A stretch of DNA of 64,000 bases from Zygnema circumcarinatum (taxonomy: Eukaryota; Streptophyta; Zygnematophyceae; Zygnematales; Zygnemataceae): NCBI GenBank assembly GCA_037447605.1, contig CM074805.1, positions 2,194,340 through 2,258,339 of the forward strand. The letters are read 5' to 3'. The notes under the pieces were generated by a model. The model did no database searches, was not told where the DNA came from, and saw nothing but the letters and a program-made list of their open reading frames with translations. This document shows positions 46,033 to 61,903 of the stretch, piece after piece. A program made the position numbers and the translations under genes. Position 1 is the first letter of the stretch. Every line of letters begins with the position of its first letter.

Positions 46033-47664
46033 ATGGCTTTTCTGGACCTTGAAAAGCACTATGCTTTCTATGGGGCCTATCACAGCGAGCCGAGGAATAA
46101 GCTTATCCACATTCTCTTTGTTTGGCCAATTCTTTTTTCCGCGCTCTTGCTGCTCGACTACACTCCGGCATTGCTGCCTACTCCTTTCTCCTTTCTTCCT
46201 GGGCAGCAATATGTCGTTCTGAATGCGGCGTTCCTGGTGGCGCTGTTATACTCTATCTTCTATCTCCTTCTGGAGTTTAAGTCCGGGCTTGTTGCAACGA
46301 TTCTCATTTCCGCCTGTCTTGTTGGAGCGGAGGCATTGTTTCAAGTGCTGGGCAGAGGAATGGCTTGGAAGGTAATGGAGAAACAGAACTTTTCGAGGAA
46401 TGGTAGGAATGTTTTTTAGCTAACTCCTACCATCCGCCGGAGGACCAGGTGGCAATATCAGCAATACCGAAACCACTTTTTTTTAGTACTTGCAGCCCTT
46501 TGTTGTGGTGTTTAGATAAGGATTGAGCCGATTCTTACAGTTTGCTGCTTGTTGAATTTGGTGTTCTTAATTCCCCCTTCCCCTCTCTGGCTCACTCCCC
46601 CTTCCCCTCATTCTAGCTCTCTCTCCCGTCTCCTTTTTATCTCTCTCGTCCTTGCTGTAACCCTTTCCCCTTCTTTATCACATTAGCGTGAGGAGTGGGC
46701 CTTGAGCACGTGTACTCATCCTCTGGCTCTCTCCTTGTTTTGTTTGTGGTAGAAACATGATCTTTCCTGCGGCGTCTATGTACACATACGTGTAAGGGGT
46801 AGATGCCGTGTGACATGTTTTTTTGTGTATTCTGTTTTTATGTGCAGGTTGGTCTCGGAATTCAGTTGGTTTCATGGACTTCGCAATTTATTGGCCACGG
46901 TGTTTTTGAGGTGAGCTAGAGCCGACTTTATTCTTAAGACCCCCAGCCTACTGTAATGATGAGCATGGCAAAGAAATGGGCAAGGGAAGGCCTAGTGAAA
47001 TGAGGGGAGGGCGGCTGAAATGCCGGAGAATGTGAGATCGGAGAGGAGAGGAGTCTAGAGTGGAAGGTAAGGGAGATGGATGTCATTTTGTGCTGCGCAA
47101 GGGAGAGGAAATCTCAGGGAAGAGAAGAGCGATGTAGGAGTTTAAGACAGGAGGTAAGAGGGGTGTTTAGAGGAATGGTGTTGCACCATACTGTTGACTT
47201 CTCCTACTGTGTATGCTTGCAGAAACGAGCTCCTGCATTGCTAGACAACCTCCTGCAAGCGTTTCTCATGGCACCTTACTTTGTTCTTCTTGAGGTAATC
47301 GTTGGCTTGTAATTTTTTGCTCCTTCTTTCGATTTCTGTTAAGTAACGTGCGCCACTTCCTTTTGCTAATAGCATGGACGTCTGTATTTGATGTCGTACT
47401 ATCCTCGATCCTGCTATCCCTTTCTCACTCGTTCTTCCACTGAGAATGGATTTTTTTTTTTCCTTTCCCATCCTTGTTGATTATAGGTAGAACCAGTGGC
47501 AGCCGTCTGGATGCATAACTCGAGTTATTCACTTTTTTCTATTGTTCGTTTTACAGGTGCTAGACAGTGTATTCGGATACGAACCCTGCCCTGGGTTTCA
47601 TCAACGGGTACAAGCTAAAGTGGTGGAGGACATTCAAGCCTTTCGAATGAAGAAGGAATTGTGA
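46033..47664 (+). CDS. MPO1: Mpo1-like (DUF962) membrane protein
   Basis: Yeast Mpo1 is an ER-membrane Fe(II) dioxygenase that shortens 2-hydroxy fatty acids in phytosphingosine breakdown. Four exons, 46033-46371, 46848-46910, 47223-47294 and 47557-47664, give 193 residues (yeast 174). Conserved histidines stand in YGAYHSEPRNKLIH (H17, H26) and in QFIGHGVFEKRAPAL (H130), with several hydrophobic segments between (WPILFSALLLL, LNAAFLVALLYSIFYLLLEF, LVATILISACLVG). The ATG at 46033 lies in a good context (GCCATGGC) after a GGGAGG-rich leader. Exon borders fall between the conserved blocks. The family match is secure; the enzymatic role is by homology. Confidence 0.92.
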
Positions 47665-50287
47665 GCCTCGATAAGCTCACTCTGTTCCATGAACTTGTAC
47701 ATATTCAATTTTGACAGCTGGAAGGACTTCACGGTATTAGGCCTTGTTAGTAGGGATAGGGTCGACTAGCAATTTCTACATCTTAGGGCAAACATTTACC
47801 GAGTTTTTTTTTTTTTTCCCGCACGATCCTCCCTCTCATGAGGAGCGACCTTAGAACTCCTTCAATACACGCAAATATGCCCAATGATGAATTTCCGCTG
47901 TCTTTGTATCGCAAATGAAGGAGCTTTGAAAAACTTGCAATCTCCTAATCTCTTGTAAAGGCTTTCGGTTGTACTGCCTTGTTTCTGTTGATTCTTGCGT
48001 TAGTCTTTTAGTCAGTTTGTAGTTTGCTCGTCAGGGGATAACTTTATAATGGGAAAAAGAAAATGAGAAATGTCAACCTCGAAAACTGTAAACAGCATAA
48101 AAAAATTGGATAATCTGTGCGATGGCCCTTCCTGATGATGGCTGCGTGATTTGGTGGATGGGTCCAGGCTGCTGTCGTAGGCAACGAGAACCGTGACTCT
48201 TCAAGCGACTTAAACTGACAGTGGATGATCTCAGGGAAAAGGTTTCATGGCTCATTTCCTTTTTTTGTTTTTGCTTACAGCAGTGTATCATACGTTATGG
48301 AGCAGCGAGAATCTCATTTAGTACTATTGCCATGGTGTAGGCTGTGTCTTCTAAGAAACAAAAAACCGACAGCAAAAGAGAGACGAGAGCCGTCGCAGAA
48401 GGTTTTTCAGACGACTTGGTTCTTTGTGCTGATCACCAAACTGCTCCATAATCAGTTGACACAGACAACATAGCATCATGACAATAGACGAGGCCGCCTT
48501 GCAAGTCATTTTCAGAATCCAGTGCGTACACATGTTGTCGTAATGACATGACCATTGCGCATGGTCACAACATGGCGTCGTACGGTAAATACCCCTCAAC
48601 TTTATCAAATGCACGAATCGAGCCCGGGGTACATGTGCCCTTTTCCCGTCATAGGTCTGTTTCAAACTTCGAGAAAATCGGTATGGAATTTGTTCACAAG
48701 GGGGTTGCGATGTATGTCGCTGCTACTACCGATTTGCGGAAAAATAAGCTTGAATTGATTTCATATCCCATGGTGAATCTTTCTGAGACTTAACAACCGC
48801 CGTCTTCATGTCTAGCTTTCTTCTCTAGATTCTTCCCGAAGTTGCAAACGCTGCCCAATTCGGTTTTTTTCTTTTTTTCTTTTTAATCCCGACAAATAAC
48901 TCCTATTTAGCAAGGATCTAGTGCTGGCTTGACAAGCAGCAAACAGAAACAAAAATTGTAAGCTTCAGCTTGAAAGCGGCAGGTAGACTGGAGGGGGGGT
49001 GTCGACACAAAGAAACCTTCCCATTATTAACACGGCACTCGCTTGACGAGTGGCCCCAGCAAATATTGCTTGCTCCAACTGTTCCCACTCGACAACACGA
49101 CAACAGGCCAAGTCCTTTGCTAAGGTCGTCTCGTCTATTCAAGGTGTGAATACAGTCACAAGGCCAAACTTCGCGGCTGATTCAAGCGAGGGCTTCAAGC
49201 GCTGTGAAGCCCAGGCATATCTTTCCGCTCCTAGTTTATTTATTTTGTCCTTGGGTCTTTTGCGACAGTCCCTCGTGATTCCCCATGCTGCTTTTGTCCA
49301 CGTACAATTTGATGGCCTCGCCATCGTGAGATCAATGCCACATCATTTCAACTCCCATGGCTTTCAATTGAAATTTGGGAGCCCAGCGAAGCTGACACAC
49401 ATGAATATCGAAAAGATTTAAACATGTTCATATGAAAATGGGCCCTAAGATTGACCGCCCCCACCCCGAAATGTAACTTGGAATTAAAAAATAAGTAAAG
49501 CTGTGCCACTAAGTAAACAGTGAAAACAAGAATACCATTCTCAAGTTCCGTGACCCCAGATATCTCCAAGAGCAGCAATTTAATGACAAACTGATTTTAG
49601 GATAAATACAACAGAAAAACAAGAATTAATTGAGACACGCCGTTGTAGGGTGGCATTCAACACTGGGTTTGCCAAATCAGTTGTTTTTCATAATTTACAT
49701 TGTCACAGAAACAATCGCACTTTTTGGATTGCTTCCACCTGATCTTACCACTTCTCTCAGCGCGCCAAGTCCTTGGAATTGGCTCCACATACAGTAACAT
49801 AGATTTTACCATACACATCATGGCTAGACATGGCTAGACTACTAACATGGTTAAGGGATGGCTAAGCTAAAAGAAGGCTTCAGTCTTGTCCGTACTATTT
49901 TTCTTGACTTACAGCTCGGCAAGGCATGGCTTTTTTCGACATAACCGGTAACCATATTGCCAAGCCAGCTACGTCACAATCTTGAAGCCATCTTTTAGCC
50001 AAGCCATGCTTTTAATATAATCTAGGTAAGTAGCCAATGACTGGTTCGACAAAGTTTGACCGCTAATATGGCCTAGATTCCCTGTATAATGCGCAAGGAG
50101 CAAAACATTCCCATCCCTGTTTATCAAGAGGAGGCCGACAAACCATAAATAGAAGCATTCACAGTGAATTTCCTTTAACTTGTTGTCTACGCCTCAATGA
50201 CAGTACTGTACATCGAACATCAGCTCTCACCATGCCGTATGTCCTCATCAGCCATCCGTTCCCATGCTGGCGGATGATGCAGACGAG
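47665..50287. other. intergenic between convergent Mpo1-like and THIC genes
   Basis: It contains 3' flanks, a reverse dispersed-repeat copy (49262-49345) and AT-rich sequence with several GCCAAGCC / GGCTAAG short inverted pieces (49820-50010). No coding region is convincing. The distal THIC 3' UTR probably starts below 50288. Confidence 0.5.
49262..49345 (-). repeat. dispersed repeat copy, reverse orientation
   Basis: On the minus strand it reads ATGTGGCATTGATCTCACGA, TGGCGAGGCCATCAAATTG and GGGGAATCACGAGG, matching the 14690 copy. Confidence 0.7.
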
Positions 50288-50935
50288 CTGCGAGCACAGA
50301 ACAGAGCAACACAAGCACAGAAAGGTGGCACACTCCCTCCGCAGGTGTTACCCTGGTCAGGTTCTAAGGGACTCTCTCAGCCTGCCACATACAGCCCCAG
50401 CAACATCCTGCCACAGACTGTGGTCCGGATGTGCTGCGCTGATGCAGCAAGCACCCCTGGTGCCATCCATGTCAGTACACAAGAAGAGCAATATGTGGCC
50501 GACCATCCCATTCAACTCATCTGCATAGCAGATGCTCCTCACGTCGCGACGCTTACAAAGATGTTCCAGACACGACCATTTGCTACTCTAGGTGGACTCA
50601 ACTAAAGAAAGATCCATGCATGCTTTTTTACACTTGTGCAGAACAGCTGTTCACTACAAGCTTGAACTGCTATCCACGCCAAGTCTCCCGAAATCGCAGG
50701 AAGTCAAGTTTGCTGCATCCGAGCCATTGAGATGCGGCACCTCCGCTCTCCACCTCCCGATTCTGCAGCGAGGAGGACAACAAGACAAGCTTAACTTCAA
50801 TGAAATGTAGAGAATGCACACACAATAATTTGTGGAACAGCAAATCGAAACACGCCTCTTTCAAATCCACTTGCAACCATGTTAAAGTAGGAGTAGAGCT
50901 CTATCAAAAGTTGGAATTAAAGAAGCCCCCTTTAC
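50288..50935 (-). other. predicted 3'-UTR intron of THIC
   Basis: A donor CAG|GTAAAG begins 16 nt after the THIC stop, and a strong pyrimidine-rich acceptor (TGCTCTGTTCTGTGCTCGCAG in part) ends at 50288, about 36 nt after the TPP aptamer. Land-plant THIC genes have a riboswitch in an equivalent 3'-UTR intron, where TPP alters splicing and mRNA stability. Splicing here is predicted, not shown. Confidence 0.6.
50326..50465 (-). ncRNA. TPP riboswitch aptamer of THIC
   Basis: Read on the minus strand it shows the THI-element landmarks in order: P1 strand TGGCAC, CCAGGGGTGCTT, an extended P3 arm, the pyrimidine-sensing GGCTGAGAGAGTCCC, then ACCTGACCAGGGTAA and the pyrophosphate-side CCTGCGGAGGGA, closing with GTGCCA that pairs with the first strand. 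It lies 487 nt after the THIC stop, within the predicted 3'-UTR intron. By analogy with plant THIC, TPP binding should lower THIC expression. Confidence 0.93.
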
Positions 50936-50951
50936 CTGACACAGACTGTCT

Positions 50952-57783
<6,832 letters not shown>

Positions 57784-57960
57784 GAAAGTTATCCAGTAGT
57801 TGTAGATATTGTGAGATAAGAGCCGTTCGTTCGTAGTTTGTTGTTTTTGTTTTTGCTTCTGAACTGTGATTTTCATCCGGAGCATGAGGTAGTCCGTTCT
57901 TGGCCCATGCTCTATACATTTCTCCGAGGTTTTTCTTGCAATCACCTGTCCTGACTTGGT

Positions 57961-58069
57961 TGGCACCAGGGGTGCTTGGAACCCGAGCTCGTGTGAGCTG
58001 TGGTGCTTCCAGGCTGAGATCATACCCTCAAACCTGAACAGGATAATACCTGCGCAAGGGAGTGTGCCA
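57961..58069 (+). ncRNA. TPP riboswitch aptamer 1 of 3 after THI4
   Basis: TGGCAC...GTGCCA closes P1. Inside are CCAGGGGTGCTTGG, GGCTGAGATCATACCCT, ACCTGAACAGGATAAT and CCTGCGCAAGGGAG, the standard order of a THI element. It starts 178 nt after the stop. An acceptor-like TTTGCTGTGGTTTCAG ends at 58103, so this aptamer may lie in a 3'-UTR intron. Confidence 0.95.
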
Positions 58070-58280
58070 TGCTGCTTCCTGCTTTCTTTTGCTGTGGTTT
58101 CAGGTGGATTGAAGCTTCCCCGTGGAAAGTCTGAGGAAACTCAGCCATCCATTTAATGAAGTTGCAGGTGGAATTTAGATCTGCCCGGAAATCCCTCTTT
58201 ACTGTGCCTGCTTCATTGTCTTTTCCTTCTTTGTGAATCGGGAACATTTCTCGCTTGATGATGAATGGATGTAACGTTTG

Positions 58281-58394
58281 TGGCACTAGGGGTGCTTGTC
58301 CTGGCGGGAAGGAGTGAACTTCTTTCTGTCAGGCCAGGCTGAGATTATACCCTCATCACCTGACCAGGGTAATTCCTGCGATAGGGAAGTGCTA
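58281..58394 (+). ncRNA. TPP riboswitch aptamer 2 of 3 after THI4
   Basis: TGGCACT pairs with AGTGCTA (one G-U). Landmarks: TAGGGGTGCTTG, GGCTGAGATTATACCCT, ACCTGACCAGGGTAAT and CCTGCGATAGGGA. The loop-5 side (GCGATAG rather than GCGCAGG) departs most from consensus, so affinity may differ. Confidence 0.92.
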
Positions 58395-58430
58395 CAAAGT
58401 GGTTCTAACCTGGGAGTGGATGTGCTCAAA

Positions 58431-58550
58431 AGCATCGGCACTAGGGGTGCCTTCTCTGGTGGCAGCCTGTTGGCTAAAATCAGGGAAAGCTGAGATCATA
58501 CCCTCAATACCTGAACAGGATAATGCCTGCGCAGGGAAGATGTCGATGCT
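58431..58550 (+). ncRNA. TPP riboswitch aptamer 3 of 3 after THI4
   Basis: A perfect AGCATCG/CGATGCT stem closes the domain. Landmarks: CTAGGGGTGCC, a longer P3, AGCTGAGATCATACCCT, ACCTGAACAGGATAAT and GCCTGCGCAGGGAA, the closest of the three to consensus. It begins 36 nt after aptamer 2 and is followed at once by an acceptor-like TTTTGTTACAG (ends 58563). Confidence 0.95.
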
Positions 58551-59775
58551 AGTTTTGTTACAGGATTTTAAGAAAGATATGGCGCCCATATTTTACATGT
58601 GTACTTCCAATGTGAGATCTATGATTAAACCTGCAAACCTGAGATGTGTGGTGACTTGCTATGAAATCGTCTTGGGGGAAGCCACGCTTGTATACGTACA
58701 CATGCATTCCTAGTTCGTTTTGGATGTGTCGATTGAACAAATGACAGAGGATTTGTTAAAATAAGACGTAGGATAATTGGTGGTGAAATTTTTCCCATGG
58801 GAAAGCGAAGGTCGGAATGAAGGTTGGAAAAGTAAAAAAGAACGGATGTGAGAAGAAAGAATGTGAACGAACATTGCAAACATCTGTACCGACTATATTA
58901 GACCGGATAACTGCACCAATCATAAATAATCTTTGAAAAACATGTGTACGTGTAGAGATTGAACACTTGGTGGTTTGCAAACCCACTACTTAGAACTCGT
59001 AAAGCAGCCTCACTTGTTGGTTGCTTGAGTGAGAGTAACTGTCGACGTTTTTAGATGGGGAAGAGGTTTTTTTGCTCAGTTGCGTTGGAAAGTCTTCTGT
59101 AACTTGTACGTCGTTCTTAACGTCCCGTTGAAGAAAGTTACTTGTAGGTTTCTTAATACTGAAAACCTCAACGCGTCCTGACCGCTCTGACGTGACCTGA
59201 AATCGTTCATAGCTTCTATCTCTAGTACCGAATCGAACGGAAAATGTAATCACAGCGGGAGTTGAAATTGTAACTGATGACGATCAGATGGTTGTCTTCA
59301 CTCGTTTCATACTAGAAGTTTCCTACTCCCTCTCTATCTATTTTCAGGTTATAGAAAGTTTTTTATATGTTATCGTTTGAAACGAATATGATATATATAT
59401 TGTTGGATTACAGTCGTGAATCGTGAGAAAGACAGGTAGCAAATGCATCGCAATTAAATCTTCTATTACTATGGTTTGTTAAGAGAATAATTCTCTAGTA
59501 ATTAGATTACGTTTACAGACTTGGAAATGAGGGGGCATGCTGCGTAATTACTCACTACTAGCTGTCTACAGCAACGATACATGATTAGAAGGGTATAAGA
59601 TGAAATGATTACCGGTCAATTCACTTCACCGCAGCGTACTTCACCACCGCTATTTTCGGTACAGTTGGAATACAGTCGATCCGGCTCTTTTACGAACCCT
59701 GTTATGCCCCCCCTCTGTAGCTCTGAAATGGTTTCATGGAGAGGTGACACGCAGTTCTAGCTTATGGAGGCTATA

Positions 59776-59804
59776 GGGTTAAACCCTAAAAACCCTAAAC
59801 CCTT
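59776..59804 (+). repeat. telo-box-like AAACCCTAA pair
   Basis: Two overlapping AAACCCTAA-type motifs, similar to plant telo-boxes, far from any gene start found here. Confidence 0.5.
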
Positions 59805-59902
59805 ACACATTTCTGTGCGTATCAAAGGAAGGTTAGGCATTCGTCTGTTAGGTGTTTAGACAATTATTAACAGTTGTGATGGCTACAGCAGACTATCTGA
59901 AA

Positions 59903-59930
59903 GGTTAAAGGTTAAAGGTTAAAGGTTAAA
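59903..59930 (+). repeat. (GGTTAAA)4 short tandem repeat
   Basis: Four perfect 7-bp units about 100 bp after the telo-box-like motif. Confidence 0.85.
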
Positions 59931-60964
59931 GGTTTTTGTTAGAAGTGCAGTGGTGAATTGAGCGTAGAGGGCATCCCTTGAAAGGAATTTGCTTGGGTAA
60001 TAAGAGAATGGCGATATTCGGAATTGTGAAGGTGGGAAAACCTCCCAACCCAGTTCAAGTCTGAGGTCGCCCTGTTGAAAAACTTAGGAACGTGAAGGGT
60101 GGGTCACGGATGTGTGGGGGTGGTCTGCAAGGTTGTTGAGGCCTGCGTAATGTTTCGTTTGGAGGCTATAGACAGGTTTGTGAAGTTGGCATTGTTGCGT
60201 TGTGTAAGGGCAATGTGAAAGTGCAGCGGACGCCTGCTCGATTTGAAGTGAAGTTACGAGTGGAAGTACAGTGTTCAACGCGCTGTAAGTTGATAGCTCT
60301 CTAGCGCCCTGCACTCCCCTTCAACACCACGCGGGTCTCTAAGTCCGTTTGCCACCCGTATTTGCTGAGTTGCTAGTCACGTTTTCGGTCGTCCTGTAAC
60401 ATGCGCGTTGTGCATGCTGACTTCCAACTCCAAACTTACATTCTGATTTTGACAAGCTGACCTAGGACACTAAGACACTAACTGCTTGTTTGCATGAAAG
60501 TTATCATTTATGCTTGAAGAATCTTGCATCGGATATAAGTAATCTAATTGATGGTTGTTTATTCTAGCTAAACCAAGGCGTTCAGTTGACAGGAAGTGTC
60601 TAATTTACAGAAATTGTTAATAGTCGGTAACTGGTTTAAGTTGCAACTATGAATACCTTTGCTGAGTGCCACTATCCCAAAAGGGATACGCTGCAACAGC
60701 AGCAGCCGGACACAACAGCGCTCTGGCTGCAGGACTTGTTTTGTTTCAGCGCGAATTTTAAATGGAAGGTAACGGATTATTGTAGATTGTGCACGCGAAA
60801 TGGCGTCGTCCCAAACTGATGAATCCGAAGGGGCTGGAAGGTCTTGCATACATGGGTTCAATATTGAAAAGCCGTCAGCATTGACAGCGATTTTTTTAGC
60901 GTAGAACTAAATATATATCCCCAGAACTGGTCCAGGTCTAGCGGTTTATGACAGGAGATTGAGC

Positions 60965-61002
60965 AAAAGGCACGAAAGCGTGCCGCCGCTTTCGTGCCTT
61001 TT
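60965..61002. other. perfect 15-bp hairpin
   Basis: AAAAGGCACGAAAGC (60965-60979), an 8-nt spacer GTGCCGCC, and its exact complement GCTTTCGTGCCTTTT (60988-61002). It stands alone in intergenic sequence; no promoter or gene is adjacent. Confidence 0.85.
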
Positions 61003-61800
61003 GAATATGGCGTGGTATAGGGAAGAAGGGCCCCTCATCAATGAAATGGTATGGCTTTTATGACTTTTATGTCTCACGGTTGTATGTGTTGGTCGTAGTT
61101 GAATGTCCACCTTGGAATTCTATTGGGAGGTAGTCACAAGACAGTTGTTGAATTTTCCGAAGGATGTCTCCAGTCTGACAGTGGTTGGAGCGACTTGGAT
61201 ATGGCATCTCTACCCATGGTGAGTGAAGACTCGTGAAAGCGCACCTACATCTCAGGTAACTAGATTGTCTCGTCAAAAAACGATTGCATTCATTTCATTC
61301 TTAAGATTACCAACACAGTTATTTTTTTCCTTTCCACCATTTGTTAGCTATCTAAACGTATCATTTACTGAAATAGGAGGTAGTGATCGTGCGTGTTTCT
61401 CATTGAACAGCCCTCGGCCCACACTAGGCTTCCCTCTCCCTCTCCTTCTCTCTCCCTCTCCCTCTACGCTAGGCGTTCCCCACCCCGCCCCACTTTCCGA
61501 AATAGTCCATGTCGACATGAGCAGCACCACTTCCGTCGGCTTTGCAAGCGCTGCCTCTCTCTTGCCCAAGCACGGAAAGTCTCGAATGGCCGCCGTCCCA
61601 TGTCGAGTCCGTCAAACACATGCCATCCGAACATGCTCGGCCGAATCGACGCATGACGTGGCACCCTCGTCGCCACGTAGCCCTAATCGCGCCCGCCCGA
61701 GCTCGCGTAGGCCACTGGAGTTAGGAGATGCCCGGCCATGGCGGAGGCTGCCGCCCGGGCTGCAGCCTGTATGTGTTACCTAGGCGTATGCGGGGAGACG

Positions 61801-61808
61801 CCACGTGG
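61801..61808. promoter_or_regulatory. G-box CCACGTGG
   Basis: Palindromic box 96 bp upstream of the presumed GH9 start. Confidence 0.45.
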
Positions 61809-61903
61809 AGAGCCTCCTAATGTCTCGGTAGCCATGTCCTACGTTAGCAGCCGAGTAAAGGAAATAATACTCGGTAGCAGGGGCGCCATGGCACCTTCAC
61901 AGG

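Larger units (their letters stand above)
58551..61903. other. intergenic, THI4 to GH9
   Basis: Mostly AT-rich and without a supported gene. It contains a double telo-box-like stretch (59781-59803, AAACCCTAAAAACCCTAAAC), a (GGTTAAA)4 run (59903-59930), a perfect 15-bp hairpin (60965-61002) and, close to the GH9 gene, a CCACGTGG box (61801-61808). The end of the THI4 3' UTR is not resolved. Confidence 0.5.
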
